A stretch of DNA of 64,000 nucleotides from Coraliomargarita sinensis. GTDB taxonomy: Bacteria; Verrucomicrobiota; Verrucomicrobiia; Opitutales; Coraliomargaritaceae. Below the pieces are notes generated by a model. It was not told the DNA's origin. It did not search any database and worked only from the letters and a program-made list of their open reading frames with translations. Below are positions 62,729 to 64,000 of the stretch, in pieces (position 1 is the stretch's first letter; each line of letters begins with the position of its first letter). Where the stretch lies: positions 1-64,000 of the forward strand of contig NZ_QHJQ01000010.1 in NCBI RefSeq assembly GCF_003185655.1, given 5' to 3'. Position numbers and translations under genes: made by a program.

Positions 62729-63724
62729 ATGGTCAAAAGCCCCGTAATCCTTCTGGTGATTTTCTTTGCTGGTTCATGTTTTGGTGAAGTTCGGATATGG
62801 ACGGATAAATCCGGTCGTGAGATTCGGGCAGAGTATGTGTCTGCGACAAAATACAAGGTGAAGTTCCGTCGGGTTTTAGACGACCGTGTCTTTAATGTTC
62901 CGATTACCTCGTTGTCCAGGGCGGATCAGGACTACGTAACGGGGAAATTAAAACGAGGTGAGACCGACCCTTATATTGTAAATAGCAACTCCCGGTTGGA
63001 GGAATTAAGCAAGTCCCAGGGCCCTCGTCCTGTTTCTATTGGTGTGGGCGCGGTTCCGGATCGCACAAAGATTCCATCATTAGGTAAAGAGGAAATCGGA
63101 GAAAGATATCCATTCATCTATTCAACGTTTTTGAATATTCTTATATGGTGGGGTGAAACGATTGCCCCGGAGATCATGCCCCATCAACGCAGGGATTCCT
63201 CAATCGAGCGAATTGCGGAGGATGTGGAACGCTATTTTGATCATAAATCCTGGTTTTATGGTTCTCTGGATCGGTATGCTGGAAAATATTCGAAGAGAAA
63301 TTTGAAAGGATATGTTATCGTGAGCCACGGGAGGACCCATGCTCCGAGTCTTGAGGAACTCTCCAAGCTGACCGAAGGCTGGTATGGCGTGATTGCATGT
63401 TATCAACAGTACAAGCCGAACGCATCCGGAAGATTAAGACCTGTGAGAAGCCACTACTTTACATTTGTTGGTGTTCAGGGGCGTTCGCTGCTACAGAACT
63501 ACATGGGAGTGCAGTATTCTTTTCTGATGAAAGATAAATTATTAGCCGGTAGTCGTCTTGATGAAAACAAACGTCTGCGCCTGGCCAACTACAAGAAGGA
63601 GGGTTACCTTGAGGTGACGAATCCGGCACTTGTTCCGGGTAATCTCTTCGGAGAGGATGATGTGGTTGTGCTTGAGTCTGTCCTGGCTCTCGAATTATTG
63701 AAAATTCCTGAGAGGGAAGACTAA
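62729..63724 (+). CDS. Exported protein with SHD1-like N-terminal domain
   Basis: A 331-residue protein with a signal peptide (1-19). An SLA1-homology-1-like domain follows (about 22-75): RIWTDKSGREIRAEYVSATK, then KFRRVLDDRVFNVPITSLSR. This domain is common in secreted proteins of Verrucomicrobiota and Planctomycetes. The rest (about 95-331) has no recognised fold; FKYHKSWFYGSLDRYAGKYS-like segments occur near 170. It has somewhat lower GC than its neighbours. It is 26 bp after the phosphohexomutase. Confidence 0.78.
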   Translation: MVKSPVILLVIFFAGSCFGEVRIWTDKSGREIRAEYVSATKYKVKFRRVLDDRVFNVPITSLSRADQDYVTGKLKRGETDPYIVNSNSRLEELSKSQGPRPVSIGVGAVPDRTKIPSLGKEEIGERYPFIYSTFLNILIWWGETIAPEIMPHQRRDSSIERIAEDVERYFDHKSWFYGSLDRYAGKYSKRNLKGYVIVSHGRTHAPSLEELSKLTEGWYGVIACYQQYKPNASGRLRPVRSHYFTFVGVQGRSLLQNYMGVQYSFLMKDKLLAGSRLDENKRLRLANYKKEGYLEVTNPALVPGNLFGEDDVVVLESVLALELLKIPERED

Positions 63725-63744
63725 GACAAGTGGTTCGATACGAC

Positions 63745-63815
63745 TAATATCTCCTACAGAAGGTGTGTTCTGGTAAATTGATGGTAGCGATGGCTCGGCA
63801 GTGCCGTCGATTGTC
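63745..63815. repeat. Partial relative of the MITE-like element
   Basis: It shares tagcgatggc (63785-63794) and agtgccgtcgatt (63800-63812) with the element in the toxin gene (56227-56236 and 56242-56254), in the same orientation and spacing. The ends are not clear. Confidence 0.6.
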
Positions 63816-63825
63816 GGGCCGGGGT

Positions 63826-63856
63826 AAAAAAAAGGTGCTTCCCGAAGGAAGCACCT
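63826..63856 (-). terminator. Intrinsic terminator of the fasciclin gene
   Basis: On the minus strand, stem aggtgcttcc/ggaagcacct (63833-63842 with 63847-63856) is followed by eight T. Confidence 0.92.
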
Positions 63857-63877
63857 GAAAGAGTGGTTGGAGTCTTA

Positions 63878-64000
63878 TTAGGACTCGGGGAGAATGACTT
63901 TGTCGATCACGTGGATGATGCCGTTACTGGCCTTCACATCAGTTTTTACGACGTTTGCACCTTCGACCATAACCTTGCCGTCCTTGACGGTAATTGTAGC
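63878..64000 (-). CDS. Fasciclin (FAS1)-domain protein, 3' end only
   Basis: Only the last 40 codons are in the window; the gene continues beyond position 64000. The end reads [20 protein letters not shown], then [17 protein letters not shown]. The NG-x-IHVID-x-V-x-LP motif is the FAS1 box H2, so this is a fasciclin-type adhesion domain, usually exported. A terminator follows its stop. Confidence 0.9.
   Translation of the reverse strand, partial: ATITVKDGKVMVEGANVVKTDVKASNGIIHVIDKVILPES

Overview
The window is a stretch of chromosome from a Gram-negative bacterium of moderately high GC. The best fit is phylum Verrucomicrobiota, probably class Opitutia. Pointers are the 52-aa verrucomicrobial/chlamydial-type small basic protein (15447-15605), two PEP-CTERM proteins plus an EpsI-like exosortase-associated protein, a Rho factor with a long lysine-rich N-terminal extension, KdsB (so Kdo-containing LPS), and many EF-hand, FecR and SHD1-type secreted proteins. 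This placement is an inference; no rRNA is present.

Layout. 1-1592: tRNA-Ser(UGA) with a tandem 35-bp repeat at its 3' side, a truncated PDZ-type gene and repeat-bearing spacer. 1593-11507: comM-type ATPase, coaE, rho, then a type IV pilus/type II secretion motor block (PilB-like, PilT, second PilB-like, PilC) closed by a bidirectional terminator. 11581-23035: ABC-F ATPase, EF-hand protein, adenosine deaminase, small basic protein, MgtE, tandem crcB pair, phosphatidylserine decarboxylase, Ogg-type glycosylase, isochorismatase-type hydrolase, a PPP-type phosphatase and lipoproteins. 23059-32482: M23 peptidase, rsmI, queF, RidA, a dicarboxylate/amino-acid symporter, rsmA, trpC, an Asp23-type pair and accC-accB. 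32714-39492: EpsI-like protein, NeuD-like acyltransferase (opposite strand), O-antigen-ligase/TPR protein, FecR protein and a CHASE2 class III cyclase. This is the most system-like accessory locus. 39497-43786: rhodanese, kdsB, two PEP-CTERM proteins and a GntR/LacI-type regulator. 43964-44637: intact Phd/PIN toxin-antitoxin pair. 45152-53013: trpB, pabA/trpG, nrdR, HIT protein, efp, TM2 protein, nth and hypotheticals. 53176-57213: clpB, a wrecked RelB/YafQ-type toxin-antitoxin pair carrying a 148-bp MITE-like insertion, and a GspB-like protein. 57278-64000: GspA/ExeA-like ATPase, FtsB-like protein, UDP-sugar pyrophosphorylase, a MNT/HEPN pair, a phosphohexomutase, an SHD1 protein and the end of a fasciclin gene.

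How the parts relate. Housekeeping functions (translation accuracy, Trp and fatty-acid synthesis, DNA repair, cell division) are mixed with envelope functions: pilus motors, a GspA/B-like pair, Kdo activation, glycan ligase, Asp23-type membrane pair, and PEP-CTERM substrates. No exosortase, pilin or secretin gene is in the window, so those systems must be completed elsewhere.

Non-coding DNA. Spacers, several of them between convergent genes, carry at least five families of small dispersed or palindromic repeats, one apparently mobile. Start sites that differ from the longest reading frame are explained in each entry. All assignments come from reading motifs; no database search was possible.
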